From Maritimibacter fusiformis (lineage in GTDB: Bacteria; Pseudomonadota; Alphaproteobacteria; Rhodobacterales; Rhodobacteraceae): DNA of 64,000 bases. Each line of letters opens with the position of its first letter. Positions within the stretch are counted from its first letter, which is position 1. Below, piece after piece: positions 27,798 to 36,121 of the stretch. The stretch is taken from positions 620,001-684,000 of the forward strand of contig NZ_VSIY01000004.1 of NCBI RefSeq assembly GCF_008086115.1. The letters are read 5' to 3'. The translations under genes and the position numbers were made by a program. The notes beneath the pieces are model-generated. The model saw nothing but the letters and a program-made list of their open reading frames with translations, was not told the origin of the DNA and ran no database searches.

Positions 27798-30484
27798 TGG
27801 TCAGCTTCAACCTGCTGGTCTTCGTCTCGCTTGCCTATGTCGCCTTCCTGTTCGGCGTCGCCTTCGCCGCCGACAAGTCCTCGCGGGCGGGACGCGGCAA
27901 ATGGCTGCGCGCGCCGATCGTCTATACCCTGTCGCTGTCGGTCTATTGCACCGCCTGGACGTTTTACGGCGCGGTCGGCTACGCGGCGCGTTCGGGGCTT
28001 GAATTCGTCACCATCTATCTCGGCCCGACCATCGTGATGGCGGGCTGGTGGTGGGTGTTGCGCAAGCTGGTCAGGATCGGGCGGGCGCAGCGCGTCACCT
28101 CGGTCGCCGACCTGATTTCGTCGCGTTACGGCAAGTCGACCCTGCTCGGCGTTCTCGTCACGCTTCTGGCTGTGGTCGGAACCACCCCATACATCGCATT
28201 GCAACTGCAGTCGGTGACGCTGTCGTTCGGCGTTTTCGCCCCCGACCGGGTGATCGGAGGGGGATCGCCCCCCGGCGAGCACACGATTTCGCTTTGGGTC
28301 GCGGCGGGGCTGGCGGTGTTCACGGTGATGTTCGGCACCCGCAACCTCGACGTGAACGAACGCCACCACGGCGTCGTCACCGCCATCGCGGTCGAGGCGG
28401 TGGTCAAGCTGGTGGCGCTGCTTGCGGTCGGGATCTTCGTGGTCTGGGGCGTTTCGGGCGGCCCGGCCGATATCGCGCGCACCATCGACGCCTCGCCGAT
28501 CGCGGACTGGAACCTGAACGGCGGGCGCTGGGCGATGCTGACCTTCCTGTCGGCGGCTGCGGTCCTGACCCTGCCACGGATGTTTCAGGTGCTGGTGGTC
28601 GAGAACGTCGACGAGAACCAGCTTGCCACCGCCGCCTGGGCCTTTCCGCTCTACATGTTCTGCATGAGCCTTTTCGTGGTGCCGATCGCGGTGGTCGGGT
28701 TGAACGTGCTGCCGGCGGGGTCCAACCCCGACCTGTTCGTGCTGACCGTGCCCCTGCATTTCGACAAGAACACGCTGGCGATGCTGACCTTTCTCGGGGG
28801 CTTCTCCTCGGCCACCTCGATGGTGATCGTCGCCGCCATTGCCCTGTCGACGATGGTGTCCAACCACATCGTGATGCCGCTGTGGCTGTCTTTGCGCGCC
28901 GACAGCGCCACGATGGCGGGCGACGTGCGCCATGTCGTCCTGATGGCGCGGCGCTTTTCCATCGCGGGCGTTCTGGCGCTGGGCTACTTTTACTACAACC
29001 TGTCGGGCGGCGGCACCGCGCTGGCGGCGATCGGGTTGATCTCGTTCACCGGCGTGTCGCAGGTGCTGCCGGCGATGCTGGGCGGCATCTTCTGGCGCGG
29101 CGCGACCCGGGTGGGGGCGACCGCCGGTCTGCTGGTCGGCTTTGCGATCTGGATTTACGCGCTGTTTCTGCCGTCCTTCGGCAACGTGTTCTCGCCCGAG
29201 ATGATGGCACAAGGCCCGTTCGGCATCGGCTGGCTGCGCCCGCAGGCGTTTTTCGGCATCGAGGGCATGGACCCGGTGGTGCATGCGGTGTTCTGGTCGA
29301 TGGTGCTCAACACGCTGTGTTTCTTCGGCTTCTCGATCATGTCCTTCCCGACCCCGCTGGAACGGCTTCAGGGCGCGCAGTTCGTCGACGTGTTCGAGCA
29401 TTCGCGCTCGGCCCGGGGTTGGACCCAGAGCGCCGCCGAGGCCGAGGATCTGCTGGTCATGGCGCAGCGCATCATGGGCCCGTCCGAGGCCCAGGCACTG
29501 TTTCAATCCATCGCCGCCGACCAGGGCAAGACCGGCTATCTGCCTGACACCACGCCCGATTTCCTGGCAACGCTGGAGCGCGAGTTGTCCGGCTCGGTCG
29601 GGGCGGCCACGGCGCATGCGATGATCGGCCAGATCGTCGGCGGTGCGTCGATTTCCGTCGAGGACCTGATGGCTGTGGCAGACGAGACCCAGCAGATGCT
29701 GGAATACTCCAGCCAGCTCGAGATCCAGTCCGAGGAGCTCAGCCGCACCGCGCGCAAGCTGTCGGAAGCCAACGAGAAACTGACCAAGCTGTCGATCCAG
29801 AAAGACGCCTTTCTCAGCCAGATCAGCCACGAATTGCGCACGCCGATGACCTCGATCCGGTCGTTCTCCGAGATCCTGCAGGACGGATCATTGGCCCCCA
29901 CCGATCAGCGCAAGTATTCCGGCATCATCCAGGACGAGGCGATCCGGCTGACGCGGCTTCTGGACGATCTGCTCGACCTCGCGGTGCTCGAGGCCGGGCA
30001 GGTCACGCTGAACATCCAGCGCGCCAGCCTGCGCGACGTGATCGACCGGGCGGTGGCCGCGGCCGGGTCGCGCGGGCGCGGCGCCCCGCTCGATCTGCGC
30101 CGCGATCCGGCCAGCGAGGACGTGACGATCGAGACCGACACCGACCGCCTGGCGCAGGTGTTCATCAACCTGATCGCCAATGCGCGCAAATACTGCGATG
30201 CGGACGCGCCGCGCCTGACCATCCGCGTGAACCGCCGCGACGGGCTTCTGGTTATTGATTTCATCGACAACGGATCGGGCATTCCATCCGAAAGCCAGGT
30301 GATGATCTTCGAGAAATTCTCGCGCCTGACCGATCATCAGAAGGCCGGCGGCGCGGGGCTGGGGCTGGCGATTTGCCGCGAGATCATGGACAAGCTGGGC
30401 GGCGAGCTGACCTATCTGCCGGGGCAGGGCGGCGCCGCGTTCCGGGTCACCATGCCGGCGCAGCAGGCGGACGCGGCTGCCTGA
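27797..30484 (+). CDS. sodium:solute symporter-STAC-histidine kinase fusion (CrbS/CbrA-like)
   Basis: 895 residues. Residues 1-520 are a sodium:solute symporter-like domain with about 13 membrane helices. Residues about 530-620 form a STAC-type linker (TQSAAEAEDLLVMAQRIMG), followed by a coiled coil (LEIQSEELSRTARKLSEANEKL). The kinase follows: H-box SQISHELRTPMTSIRSF with His678, N-box NLIANARKYCD, G1 DFIDNGSGIP and G2 GGAGLGLAICREIM. There is no PAS domain. SSS-type kinases CrbS and CbrA control acs or nutrient use in gamma-proteobacteria. Here it sits beside acs and a liv-type importer, but its target is not shown. Confidence 0.93.
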   Translation: MVSFNLLVFVSLAYVAFLFGVAFAADKSSRAGRGKWLRAPIVYTLSLSVYCTAWTFYGAVGYAARSGLEFVTIYLGPTIVMAGWWWVLRKLVRIGRAQRVTSVADLISSRYGKSTLLGVLVTLLAVVGTTPYIALQLQSVTLSFGVFAPDRVIGGGSPPGEHTISLWVAAGLAVFTVMFGTRNLDVNERHHGVVTAIAVEAVVKLVALLAVGIFVVWGVSGGPADIARTIDASPIADWNLNGGRWAMLTFLSAAAVLTLPRMFQVLVVENVDENQLATAAWAFPLYMFCMSLFVVPIAVVGLNVLPAGSNPDLFVLTVPLHFDKNTLAMLTFLGGFSSATSMVIVAAIALSTMVSNHIVMPLWLSLRADSATMAGDVRHVVLMARRFSIAGVLALGYFYYNLSGGGTALAAIGLISFTGVSQVLPAMLGGIFWRGATRVGATAGLLVGFAIWIYALFLPSFGNVFSPEMMAQGPFGIGWLRPQAFFGIEGMDPVVHAVFWSMVLNTLCFFGFSIMSFPTPLERLQGAQFVDVFEHSRSARGWTQSAAEAEDLLVMAQRIMGPSEAQALFQSIAADQGKTGYLPDTTPDFLATLERELSGSVGAATAHAMIGQIVGGASISVEDLMAVADETQQMLEYSSQLEIQSEELSRTARKLSEANEKLTKLSIQKDAFLSQISHELRTPMTSIRSFSEILQDGSLAPTDQRKYSGIIQDEAIRLTRLLDDLLDLAVLEAGQVTLNIQRASLRDVIDRAVAAAGSRGRGAPLDLRRDPASEDVTIETDTDRLAQVFINLIANARKYCDADAPRLTIRVNRRDGLLVIDFIDNGSGIPSESQVMIFEKFSRLTDHQKAGGAGLGLAICREIMDKLGGELTYLPGQGGAAFRVTMPAQQADAAA

Positions 30485-30575
30485 GGGCGCGGCGCCGAGT
30501 TCCGTCAGGATTTCAACGCTTTGTAAACCTTGTTCTGCGACACCTCGGGGTGAACGCAGCCATGAGCCGGACCGG

Positions 30576-31520
30576 ATGAGCGATGATGATCGGCCAAGCG
30601 CGCTGAGGCGCAAGGCGGGCGCGGGACGCGCACCGCCCGAGACCGGACAGCCCAGCCTGGACCGGGTGCTGAGGCTCGCGCTCGCCCAGGCGGCCGAGGG
30701 TGTGGCGGGGCTGGCGCTGATCGCCGGCCCGGTCGAAGACGTGCGCACCACGCTGGCGGCATTGACCGAAACCCTGTCCGAGACCACGCTGATGGCGCTG
30801 CTCGAGGGGCCGGACAGCCGTTTCGGGCTGGCGGTGCTGGACGGCGATCTGGTGGCCGCGCTGATCGAGGTGCAGACCACCGGCCGGGTGGTGCCGCGCC
30901 GGGCCGAGCCGCGCGTGCCGACCCGCACCGACGCGGTGATGTGCGCCGACATGATCGACCGGGTGTTCGAGATCGTCGAGGACAAGGCGGCCGCCGCCGG
31001 CCTGCCCGATGCGCCGCAACTGTCGGGCTACCGTTTCGCCCTGGCGCTGGGCGAGCCGCGCACAGTCGGCCTCACCCTGGCCGATCAGCCCTATCGCCGG
31101 TTCTCGGTGCCGGTCGACCTCGGCGGCGGCGCCAAGTCGGGCCGGATCGACCTTGTCCTGCCGGCAGAGCCGCCCCGGCCCGCGCACGCCGGGGGCGGCG
31201 ACGCCGGGTTCGCCGCGGCCATGGCAGCGCAGGTCATGTCCAGCGGCGTGGCGCTGTCGGCGACGCTGTGCCGGATCGAGATGACGCTGGCCAAACTGAC
31301 CGCGCTGGCCCCCGGGCAGATCCTCACGATCCCGGCCCGTGCCCTGTCCGAGATCGCGATCGAAGACCTCGGCGGCGCGATGGTCGGGCGCGGGCGGCTG
31401 GGCCAGTCGAACGGCCACCGCGCGGTGCGCCTGACGCTCGACCCGGCGCCGCCCGATCCGCCCCCGTCCGCACCACCAGAGCCGCCGGACCCGCCGCAAC
31501 CGCCGGATGTGGCGTTATGA
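30576..31520 (+). CDS. orphan FliM/FliN-family (SpoA domain) protein
   Basis: 314 residues. Residues about 95-190 look like the FliM middle (CheC-like) domain (TDAVMCADMIDRVFEIVE, FALALGEPRTVGLTL). Residues about 215-295 form a SpoA/FliN domain (LCRIEMTLAKLTALAPGQILTIPA). The C-terminal tail is Pro-rich (PPDPPPSAPPEPPDPPQPPD). The N-terminal CheY-binding LSQ motif of FliM is not evident. No flagellar gene is adjacent. It could be the motor switch FliM for a dispersed flagellar set, or a separate protein acting with the CheY-like regulator 3 kb upstream. The ATG at 30576 sits at GGATG; a later in-frame ATG is possible. Confidence 0.82.
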   Translation: MSDDDRPSALRRKAGAGRAPPETGQPSLDRVLRLALAQAAEGVAGLALIAGPVEDVRTTLAALTETLSETTLMALLEGPDSRFGLAVLDGDLVAALIEVQTTGRVVPRRAEPRVPTRTDAVMCADMIDRVFEIVEDKAAAAGLPDAPQLSGYRFALALGEPRTVGLTLADQPYRRFSVPVDLGGGAKSGRIDLVLPAEPPRPAHAGGGDAGFAAAMAAQVMSSGVALSATLCRIEMTLAKLTALAPGQILTIPARALSEIAIEDLGGAMVGRGRLGQSNGHRAVRLTLDPAPPDPPPSAPPEPPDPPQPPDVAL

Positions 31521-31547
31521 CACCTCCCGCCGGCAACCGGCACGGGC

Positions 31548-31561
31548 TTGACTTGCATCAA
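31548..31561 (+). promoter_or_regulatory. FNR/FnrL-like box upstream of the DksA-like gene
   Basis: TTGAC-TTGC-ATCAA matches the FNR consensus TTGAT-N4-ATCAA at nine of ten positions. Centred at 31554.5, it would be at -41.5 to a start near 31596, with GACGAT (31584-31589) as a possible -10. This is the geometry of a class II FNR-activated promoter. The ATG is at 31615. Confidence 0.6.
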
Positions 31562-31614
31562 GGCCGAAGCCACCTCAACCAGAGACGATGCGCTGCACCA
31601 GCGGGAGAAACGCT

Positions 31615-31941
31615 ATGATCGACACATCGAAATACCGCGCGATCCTCGAGGCGCGGCGCGCCGAGTTGACCGAGCGCCTGCATGAGCTTGACGAGACTCT
31701 GGACAGCCACCAGTCGAAGGATTGGGAAGAGCTTGCGATCGAACGCGAGCATGACGAGGTGCTCGAACGCATGGGCAGTTCGGGGCAGGTGGAAATCGCC
31801 AAGATCCAGGCCGCGCTGGCGCGGATGGACGCGGACGAATTCGGCTATTGCGTCAGTTGCGGCGACGAGATTTCGACCGAGCGTCTGGACGTGGTGCCCT
31901 ACACCCCGTTCTGCCGCGTCTGTGCCGCCAAGCACGACTAG
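31615..31941 (+). CDS. DksA/TraR-family zinc-finger protein
   Basis: 108 residues. N-terminal coiled-coil helices (YRAILEARRAELTERLHELDETLDSHQSKDWEELAIEREHDEVLERMG) and a C-terminal four-Cys zinc finger (CVSCGDEI, then CRVCAAK). It lacks the Asp-Ala-x-x-Asp tip of classical E. coli DksA (here near DWEELAIERE), so it may be a shorter DksA-like protein with an altered effect on RNA polymerase. An FNR-like box upstream suggests induction without oxygen. The ATG at 31615 is preferred over 31588, which would overlap the promoter. Confidence 0.9.
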   Translation: MIDTSKYRAILEARRAELTERLHELDETLDSHQSKDWEELAIEREHDEVLERMGSSGQVEIAKIQAALARMDADEFGYCVSCGDEISTERLDVVPYTPFCRVCAAKHD

Positions 31942-31979
31942 AGCGAAACCCGACCCGGCCACGGGACAAGGAGGCGACA

Positions 31980-32216
31980 ATGGCATATGAAGACATCCGC
32001 GCGGCGATCGACCTGATCACCGATCAGATCGCCCGCCACCCCGAAGACCGTGCCCGCCTGCACCGGCAATTGTGCGCCCGGCTGGCCGAAATGCGCCGTC
32101 AGGGCCTGGCGGTGCCCGCCGATCTGGCTGACCTGGCGGTGCAGATCTCTTGTGACAACGACGATACCGACGCCTCGGACGAGGCCGCCGATCTGTTCGA
32201 CAACATGCCGGTCTGA
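31980..32216 (+). CDS. hypothetical 78-aa protein
   Basis: Not recognised. Short, acidic at its C-terminus (CDNDDTDASDEAADLFDNM), mostly helical in the first 55 residues. A good AGGAGG ribosome site lies seven bases upstream of the ATG, which supports real translation. It follows the DksA-like gene by 38 bases and could share the FNR-dependent message. The first half resembles the coiled helix of small adaptor-type proteins but no family is clear. Confidence 0.6.
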   Translation: MAYEDIRAAIDLITDQIARHPEDRARLHRQLCARLAEMRRQGLAVPADLADLAVQISCDNDDTDASDEAADLFDNMPV

Positions 32217-32229
32217 AGGCACGCAGGCG

Positions 32230-32445
32230 TCAGGTAACGATCACGCCCACGATCACCATGATCAGCCCGAAGGCCGACAGCATCAGCGAGCCGAAATTGA
32301 GCGTCATCGCCCCGCGCACCGCGGCGCGCAGCGCCTCGTCGTCCAGGCCCGCGCGTTTCGCCTTGAGCACCTTGAGCGCCGAGGCGACAAGCCCGGTCAG
32401 CCCCGCGACCGAAACGATCACGCCGATGATGATGAGCCAGCCCAT
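32230..32445 (-). CDS. small two-helix membrane protein (71 aa)
   Basis: 71 residues, with membrane segments at residues 2-24 and 46-70 separated by a charged loop (KVLKAKRAGLDDEALRAAVRG). Gly/Val/Ile-rich ends. Not recognised. It converges with the 78-aa gene (13 bases between stops) and lies downstream of another small membrane protein on minus (24 bases), so the two minus genes are probably one unit. Confidence 0.65.
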   Translation of the reverse strand: MGWLIIIGVIVSVAGLTGLVASALKVLKAKRAGLDDEALRAAVRGAMTLNFGSLMLSAFGLIMVIVGVIVT

Positions 32446-32469
32446 TCGCGCCCCCGGTTCCGCCCAGTG

Positions 32470-32700
32470 TCAGGTGCCGAGCAGATACCGGGCGATGCCG
32501 TAGACGTAAAGGCCGGAGAACAGGATGTTGATGTATTTCAACTGCCGCTCGCCGTGCAGCCAGGCAAAATAGATCCACAACAGACAGAACGGCAGGCCCA
32601 GGAACATCGGCCACGGCCCCCAGTCCTGCACCAGCGCGATGGTCGATCCCATCCCCAGCGCAAAGGCCAGCCACTTCAGTTCCTGTTCATATCTCGACAT
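32470..32700 (-). CDS. small membrane protein (76 aa)
   Basis: 76 residues with two or three hydrophobic segments (LAFALGMGSTIALV, MFLGLPFCLLWIYFAWL, ILFSGLYVYGIARYLL). The start is the ATG at 32700 (MSRYEQELKWL); the frame open to 32802 is in GC-rich leader. No family recognised. It lies just before the 71-aa membrane protein. Confidence 0.6.
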   Translation of the reverse strand: MSRYEQELKWLAFALGMGSTIALVQDWGPWPMFLGLPFCLLWIYFAWLHGERQLKYINILFSGLYVYGIARYLLGT

Positions 32701-33004
32701 CGGGCGCTCCGAGCTGGTCCGGCCGCTCGGGTGACAGCGCGCGCAGTGTGGACGGATCTGTCCACGGTCGGTCGCGACGCCGTCAGGCGGCCGGAAGGTC
32801 AATTTTTCGGGGTGCCGGCACCGGGCGAAATGCCCCGGCTAGGGCGCGACCCGGCGTGCACCCGGTCATGCCGGGGCCGTCGGTCCGCCCGAACCTGTTA
32901 GCGAAAAACGCCGCCCCGCGCAACGCCCGCACTGGCGGTTTTGGCCACTTGCGGGGCGCCGGTCGGGCCGCTAGCAAGGGGGCCCAACCCCCCGGAGGAC
33001 GAAA
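32701..33004. other. 304-bp gene-free stretch upstream of gapR
   Basis: No coding frame with family character is visible. It holds the divergent promoters of gapR (plus) and the small membrane genes (minus). A perfect 12-bp palindrome GGTGCCGGCACC lies at 32811-32822. Close to gapR the GGAGGAC ribosome site is clear, but I found no convincing -35/-10 pair. Confidence 0.5.
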
Positions 33005-33274
33005 ATGGACGCACCGATCGAAGACAGCCAGACCCAATCCAGCTACCGCGTCACAGCCGACGAGCTGCGCCAGTTCATCGAGCGCTTCGAGCGGCTCGAA
33101 GTGGAAAAGAAGGACATCGCCGACCAGCAGAAAGAGGTGATGGCCGAGGCCAAGGGGCGCGGCTATGACACCAAGGTCATGCGCAAGGTGATCGCGCTGC
33201 GCAAGCGCGACCGCGACGATATCGCCGAGGAAGAGGCGGTGTTGGAAATGTATAAGGAGGCGCTGGGCATGTAG
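33005..33274 (+). CDS. gapR: nucleoid-associated protein GapR (DUF2312)
   Basis: 89 residues, the typical length. Highly conserved: [73 protein letters not shown]. GapR of Caulobacter is a helical tetramer that clamps overtwisted DNA and aids topoisomerases at replication and transcription sites. The basic and acidic residues of the coiled segments are present. A GGAGGAC site precedes the ATG. Confidence 0.97.
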   Translation: MDAPIEDSQTQSSYRVTADELRQFIERFERLEVEKKDIADQQKEVMAEAKGRGYDTKVMRKVIALRKRDRDDIAEEEAVLEMYKEALGM

Positions 33275-33337
33275 CCCTGAACGCGGAACTGTTGTTCGAT
33301 TTCGACAAGCGCGGTGCGCCCCCCGGCGCCCGCAGCG

Positions 33338-34213
33338 TCAGGCGGTCAAGAGCGTGACCCCCGGTATCCGCGCCACCTCGAGCATGTCGTCCTCGTAGGC
33401 CGCGGTCAGCGACTCGACCAGTTCCGGCGGCCAGCCGGGCAGGTCGATCTCTTCCTCGATCTGTTCGTCGATCGCGTATTTGTCCAGAAAGGCCGCCAGC
33501 ACCCGCCGGCGCTGAATCTCGTTGGCGGGCGGGTGGGTGCCGAGATAGGTGCGCAGCCGCTTCACCCCCTCGCGCGCCATGATCCGCGCCAGCACGTCGA
33601 AGCCGCCCATAAGCTGCACCTGCGGGTCGATGCCGGCGACCTCGTGCATCACCTCGGGCCAGATCATCGCGGTGTCTTCGTTGCACCAGACGGTGATCGG
33701 GCTGTCGGGGTTGGCCTCGCGGATGTCACGCACCACTTCGGACCACAGGAACGCCTCGGGTTCGATCGAGGCGCGGAAATGCGGGAACGGCGTGTCGGTC
33801 AGCTTGGCATGCAGCGCCGGCACCCAGGTTGCCGGGTCACGCACCGCCATGAAGAACTCGACCTTGGCGTCGGGAAACAGGTTGCGCAGCGCGAAGGTCT
33901 TGTCGCGCGCCTTGGGATAGAGCACATCGCCGTCGACCGCGGCCCGGGGTGCGCCCATGAAATTCTCGTGGCTCAGAACGATTCGCTCGGCGCTGTCGGT
34001 GTCGAGCATCGCCTCCAGCAGCACGTCCTGGGTGTCGGGGCTGGCCTTCTGGCCGCCCAGCGTGTTCACCGCGTTGCTGACCAGTTGTCGATAGCGGCTG
34101 GGCGCCGGCACCGCGATGCCCTCGTTGACCATGACATCGGGGTTCTTGAGCAGCGACTTGATAAGCTGATCTTCGTCCGTGCAATGGGCGCCGATATGAT
34201 ACGAGATATGCAT
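33338..34213 (-). CDS. sulfotransferase-like protein (function unproven)
   Basis: 291 residues. The layout resembles Rhodobacteraceae proteins with a sulfotransferase/P-loop-like fold. It has an N-terminal IGAHCTDEDQLIKSL where nucleotide-binding loops occur, LSHENFMGAPRAA, and a conserved RDPATWVPALHAKL stretch typical of PAPS-dependent sulfotransferase-like families (RxPxxW). A canonical PAPS loop (TxxGS-type) is not seen, so activity is uncertain. Single gene facing the iron-type permease. Confidence 0.55.
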   Translation of the reverse strand: MHISYHIGAHCTDEDQLIKSLLKNPDVMVNEGIAVPAPSRYRQLVSNAVNTLGGQKASPDTQDVLLEAMLDTDSAERIVLSHENFMGAPRAAVDGDVLYPKARDKTFALRNLFPDAKVEFFMAVRDPATWVPALHAKLTDTPFPHFRASIEPEAFLWSEVVRDIREANPDSPITVWCNEDTAMIWPEVMHEVAGIDPQVQLMGGFDVLARIMAREGVKRLRTYLGTHPPANEIQRRRVLAAFLDKYAIDEQIEEEIDLPGWPPELVESLTAAYEDDMLEVARIPGVTLLTA

Positions 34214-34298
34214 AAGGCCAATGACACCGGGTTACCGCCCTCATTTATAGCGTGTTTTCTGGACAGTGAAACCGGTTTCGCGGTAAAGCTGTGCGGTC

Positions 34299-35957
34299 AT
34301 GGTCGAGCAAAACACTCAACTTATTCCCTCACGCCGCCGCATGGGCCTGCCCGGCCCGTGGTCGGCGGGTGCGCTGGTGATCGGGGCGGCGGTGGTGCTG
34401 CCGATCCTTGCCGTGGTCTGGATCGCGCTGACGCCGGTGGAAAACGTCTGGCCGCACCTGATCGAGACCACGCTGCCGCGCTACCTGGGCAACACCGCGG
34501 TGATCGCGGGGTCGGTCGCGCTTCTGGCCGCAATGGTGGGCACGGGGGCGGGCTGGCTGGTGGCGATGTATCGCTTTCCGGGGTCGCGCTGGCTGGAGTG
34601 GCTGCTTTTGTTTCCGCTGGCGATCCCGGCCTATGTCGGTGCCTATGCGCTGGTCGATTTCCTCGAGTATTCCGGCCCGGTCCAGACCGGGTTGCGCGGC
34701 CTGTTCGGCTGGGACAGCGCGCAGGACTACTGGTTTCCGCAAATCCGGTCGCGCTGGGCCGCGGTGGTGGTGCTGGCCGCGGCCCTCAGCCCCTATGTCT
34801 ACCTTCTGGCGCGCACCGCGTTTCGCGAGCAATCCGGCGGCATCTACGAGGTGGCCCGCGCGCTGGGCGCTGGCCCCTTCGCGCGGTTCTGGCGCGTCGG
34901 CCTGCCGCTGGCCCGCCCCGCCATCGCCGCAGGCTCGGCCATCGTGATGATGGAGACGGTATCGGATTTCGGCGTGGTCGATTTCTTTGCCGTGCAGACC
35001 CTGACCACCGGCATCTTCACCACCTGGCTCGAGATGGGAAATGCCGGCGGGGCGGCGCAGATCTCGCTGGTGATCCTGGCTGTGGTGCTGGCGCTGGTCG
35101 GGATCGAGAAGGCCAGCCGCTCCAAGAGCCGCTTTTACCAGGCCGCCCGCCACCAGCGCCCGGTGATGCCGATCCGCCTGACCGGTCCCGTGGCCTGGAT
35201 CGCCACCGCGCTGTGCCTGGTGCCGTTCGCGGTGGGTTTCGTGCTGCCGGTCGGGGTGATCTTCGCCCATGCCGTCGCCAATGCCGAGGGCTGGCTGGCC
35301 CCGGGTCTGGTCGGAGCGCTGATCAACACGCTGACGGTCGGCGGCATCGCGGCGGTGGTCACGGTGGCGGCGGCGCTGTTTCTGGTCTACGGCGTCAAGC
35401 TGACCTCCAGGAAACTACCCAAACGCGTGCTGCCGATCTCGACCATCGGCTATGCCGCGCCGGGCGCGGTTCTGGGCGTCGGCATCCTGATCCCGCTGGC
35501 AGCACTCGACAATACGCTCGCGGACGGGGTGCTGGCACTGACCGGGTGGGACCCGGGGCTGATCCTGACCGGCACCGCCTTTGCCGTGATCTACGCCTAT
35601 GTGGTGCGTTTCTTCGCCATCGCGCAGGGCGCGGCCGATGCGGCGCTCGACCGGGTGTCGCCGTCGCTGCCGATGGCGGCCCGCTCGCTCGGCCGCTCGG
35701 CCGGGGGGGCGTTGCGGTCCGTCTACCTGCCGCTCATCCGCGGCTCGGTCGGCACCGCGCTGCTTTTGGTCTTCGTCGATTGCGTCAAGGAATTGCCGGC
35801 CACGCTGCTGCTGCGCCCGTTCAACTACAACACGCTGTCCACGCGGGTCTACGAGAAGGCCTCGCTCGAGCAGATCGGCGAAGCGGCGCCCGCGGCGATG
35901 CTGGTGATCCTCGTCGGCCTCGCCGCCGTTGCCCTGATGGCCCGCGCCAGCCGCTGA
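34299..35957 (+). CDS. ABC-type ferric iron permease (FbpB/AfuB-like)
   Basis: 552 residues, a fused double permease with about 12 membrane helices. Two binding-protein-dependent permease EAA-like loops are visible, one near EVARALGAGPFARFWRVGLPLARPA and one near AARSLGRSAGGALRSVYLPLIRG. This architecture belongs to FbpB/SfuB ferric iron importers. No ATPase or periplasmic binding protein is adjacent, so the rest of the importer must be elsewhere. It reads away from the sulfotransferase-like gene, and tRNA-Thr follows. Confidence 0.85.
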   Translation: MVEQNTQLIPSRRRMGLPGPWSAGALVIGAAVVLPILAVVWIALTPVENVWPHLIETTLPRYLGNTAVIAGSVALLAAMVGTGAGWLVAMYRFPGSRWLEWLLLFPLAIPAYVGAYALVDFLEYSGPVQTGLRGLFGWDSAQDYWFPQIRSRWAAVVVLAAALSPYVYLLARTAFREQSGGIYEVARALGAGPFARFWRVGLPLARPAIAAGSAIVMMETVSDFGVVDFFAVQTLTTGIFTTWLEMGNAGGAAQISLVILAVVLALVGIEKASRSKSRFYQAARHQRPVMPIRLTGPVAWIATALCLVPFAVGFVLPVGVIFAHAVANAEGWLAPGLVGALINTLTVGGIAAVVTVAAALFLVYGVKLTSRKLPKRVLPISTIGYAAPGAVLGVGILIPLAALDNTLADGVLALTGWDPGLILTGTAFAVIYAYVVRFFAIAQGAADAALDRVSPSLPMAARSLGRSAGGALRSVYLPLIRGSVGTALLLVFVDCVKELPATLLLRPFNYNTLSTRVYEKASLEQIGEAAPAAMLVILVGLAAVALMARASR

Positions 35958-36004
35958 TCGAAGCGCTTGAACGGCGCGCGCGGAGGGACTAAACGAAGCC
36001 CGGC

Positions 36005-36080
36005 GCCCCTATAGCTCAGCTGGTAGAGCAACTGATTTGTAATCAGTAGGTCGGCGGTTCGAATCCGTCTGGGGGCACCA
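36005..36080 (+). tRNA. tRNA-Thr (anticodon TGT)
   Basis: A full 76-base cloverleaf: acceptor stem GCCCCTA/TGGGGGC (one T-G pair), D arm with AGCTCAGCTGGTAGAGC, anticodon stem ACTGA/TCAGT with loop TTTGTAA (anticodon TGT, reading ACA), T arm with GGTTCGAATCC, discriminator A and an encoded CCA. A possible promoter upstream (TTGAAC at 35967, TAAACG at 35990) is weak. Confidence 0.97.
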
Positions 36081-36121
36081 TTCATCAAGGCTGGGTCAGG
36101 GACGCCGCGGGGCGACTCGCG

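Noticed and set aside
27674..29830. 718-codon minus frame over the kinase
   Set aside because: Antisense frame; composition is His/Arg/Gly-rich low complexity, and the kinase has all catalytic boxes.
32811..32822. GGTGCCGGCACC palindrome as a regulator site
   Set aside because: GC-rich 12-bp palindromes are expected by chance here, and there is no supporting promoter geometry; noted only in the gene-free region entry.
33314..35992. 892-codon plus frame over the sulfotransferase-like and permease genes
   Set aside because: Frame crosses two opposite-strand or other-frame genes with clear features; no family motif in its own translation.
35849..36088. Minus-strand reading frame RRIRTADLLITNQLLYQLSYRG across the tRNA
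   Set aside because: It is the complement of tRNA-Thr, a well-known false gene call; the tRNA cloverleaf explains the conservation.
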